Shown piece after piece: positions 4,789 to 5,148 of a DNA stretch of 5,148 nucleotides (within the stretch, counting starts at the first letter, position 1; each line of letters opens with the position of its first letter). The translations under genes were made by a program, and so were the position numbers. The notes beneath the pieces were generated by a model, which did no database searches, had not been told where the DNA came from, and saw nothing but the letters and a program-made list of their open reading frames with translations. Source of the DNA: Rhodobacterales bacterium UBA3080. Its GTDB lineage: Bacteria; Pseudomonadota; Alphaproteobacteria; Rhodobacterales; Rhodobacteraceae. Location: contig DFBM01000117.1 of the NCBI GenBank assembly GCA_002366645.1, positions 1-5,148 on the forward strand, read 5' to 3'.

Positions 4789-5148
4789 TCAATCTCCGGT
4801 CTTTTTGAAGGGGCCGACGGCGGACAGGAACTCGATATCCTCGTCCACGGCGGCACGCTCGTCGGTTAGAAACTGCGCTACCGCGCGCTCGAATCCATCA
4901 TCAGCGATCCAGTGTAGGGAGTAAACCGGACTTGGCATATACCCTCGTGCAAGTTTGTGTTCACCTTGTGCGCCGGCCTCGACACGTTCCAGATTGTGGT
5001 CGATGGCGAAATCGATGGCCTGATAGTAGCACAGCTCGAAATGCAGATACGGATGATCCTCAGCGCAACCCCAGTAGCGGCCAAAGAGGGTGTCACCACC
5101 GATAAAGTTAAGCGCTCCGGCGATGTATTGGCCGTCACGTTCCGCCAG
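4789..5148 (-). CDS. DUF482/COG3146 GNAT-like acyltransferase, C-terminal part (runs off the right edge)
   Basis: The minus strand is open from the right edge to TGA at 4791-4789, giving the last 119 residues of a protein whose family is usually about 380-400 residues. Family hallmarks are dense: ERDGQYIAGALNF (3-15), FGRYWGCAEDHPYLHFELCY (22-41), YQAIDFAIDHNLERVEAGAQ (42-61), then GEHKLARGYMP (62-72) and YSLHW (76-80). The family is often annotated as a GNAT-superfamily or peptidoglycan-related (FemAB-like) protein, but substrate and reaction are not established. The C-terminus ends in a short charged tail (FKKTGD). It is the first visible gene of the cluster; its start, and whether more genes lie upstream in the operon, cannot be seen. 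It has no membrane segment in the visible part. Confidence 0.9.
   Translation of the reverse strand: MAERDGQYIAGALNFIGGDTLFGRYWGCAEDHPYLHFELCYYQAIDFAIDHNLERVEAGAQGEHKLARGYMPSPVYSLHWIADDGFERAVAQFLTDERAAVDEDIEFLSAVGPFKKTGD
4794..4797 (-). promoter_or_regulatory. Shine-Dalgarno of phhB, inside the upstream gene
   Basis: On the minus strand GGAG is followed by six bases and then ATG at 4787. It lies within the last codons of the acyltransferase gene, whose TGA (4791-4789) is followed by a single A and then the phhB ATG. This arrangement supports the ATG start and suggests that translation of phhB is coupled to the upstream gene. Confidence 0.75.

Noticed and set aside
4878..5138. Minus-strand open frame of 86 codons near the right edge
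   Set aside because: It is a different frame of the same strand that encodes the DUF482 protein, whose family motifs are unmistakable over the whole stretch.
1..5148. A novel defence, mobile or biosynthetic system
   Set aside because: Every stretch longer than about 130 bases is filled by a recognised gene family; there are no repeat arrays, integrases, transposases or clusters of unknown genes.

Overview
This 5.1 kb window carries ordinary, densely packed chromosomal genes, most likely from an alphaproteobacterium of the Rhodobacterales (Roseobacter-like). That placement is an inference from the character of the proteins (adenine deaminase opening with SWADVAPRLIDVASGR, a DUF482/COG3146 acyltransferase, a YedI-like DUF808 protein), the moderately high G+C content and the short intergenic gaps. 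No phylogeny was run. I see no mobile element, CRISPR array, rRNA or tRNA gene, phage gene or toxin-antitoxin pair.

Layout, left to right. (1) Positions 1-566, minus strand: the N-terminal third of an adenine deaminase that runs off the left edge. (2) 567-644: a short divergent intergenic region with a small inverted repeat. (3) 645-1079, plus: a VOC/glyoxalase-fold protein. (4) 1076-1528, minus: a free methionine-(R)-sulfoxide reductase (GAF fold) with all three family cysteines; its stop overlaps the stop of the VOC gene by 4 bases. (5) 1529-1661: a divergent intergenic region with a second inverted repeat and the ribosome-binding site of the next gene. (6) 1662-2624, plus: a TTG-started DUF808 (YedI-like) membrane protein. 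(7) 2625-2691: a short convergent gap with a possible lineage-specific intergenic motif. (8) 2692-5148, minus: a tight four-gene cluster transcribed right to left in the order DUF482/GNAT-like acyltransferase (C-terminal part only), pterin-4a-carbinolamine dehydratase, FAD-dependent ferredoxin-type reductase, rsmD.

The four-gene cluster is the main organised unit. Its junctions are a 1-base gap, a 9-base gap and a 1-base stop/start overlap, so it is very probably one operon with translational coupling. Its members have no obvious common pathway: cell-envelope or acyl transfer, pterin recycling, electron transfer and 16S rRNA methylation. The reductase lacks a ferredoxin or oxygenase partner and the dehydratase lacks an aromatic amino acid hydroxylase here. 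The remaining genes look like separate housekeeping or stress functions (purine salvage, repair of oxidised free methionine, an uncharacterised membrane protein). I did not find a convincing undescribed system. The points worth checking are the orphan reductase and dehydratase in the rsmD operon, the His/acid-rich loop of the DUF808 protein and a few short intergenic repeats.
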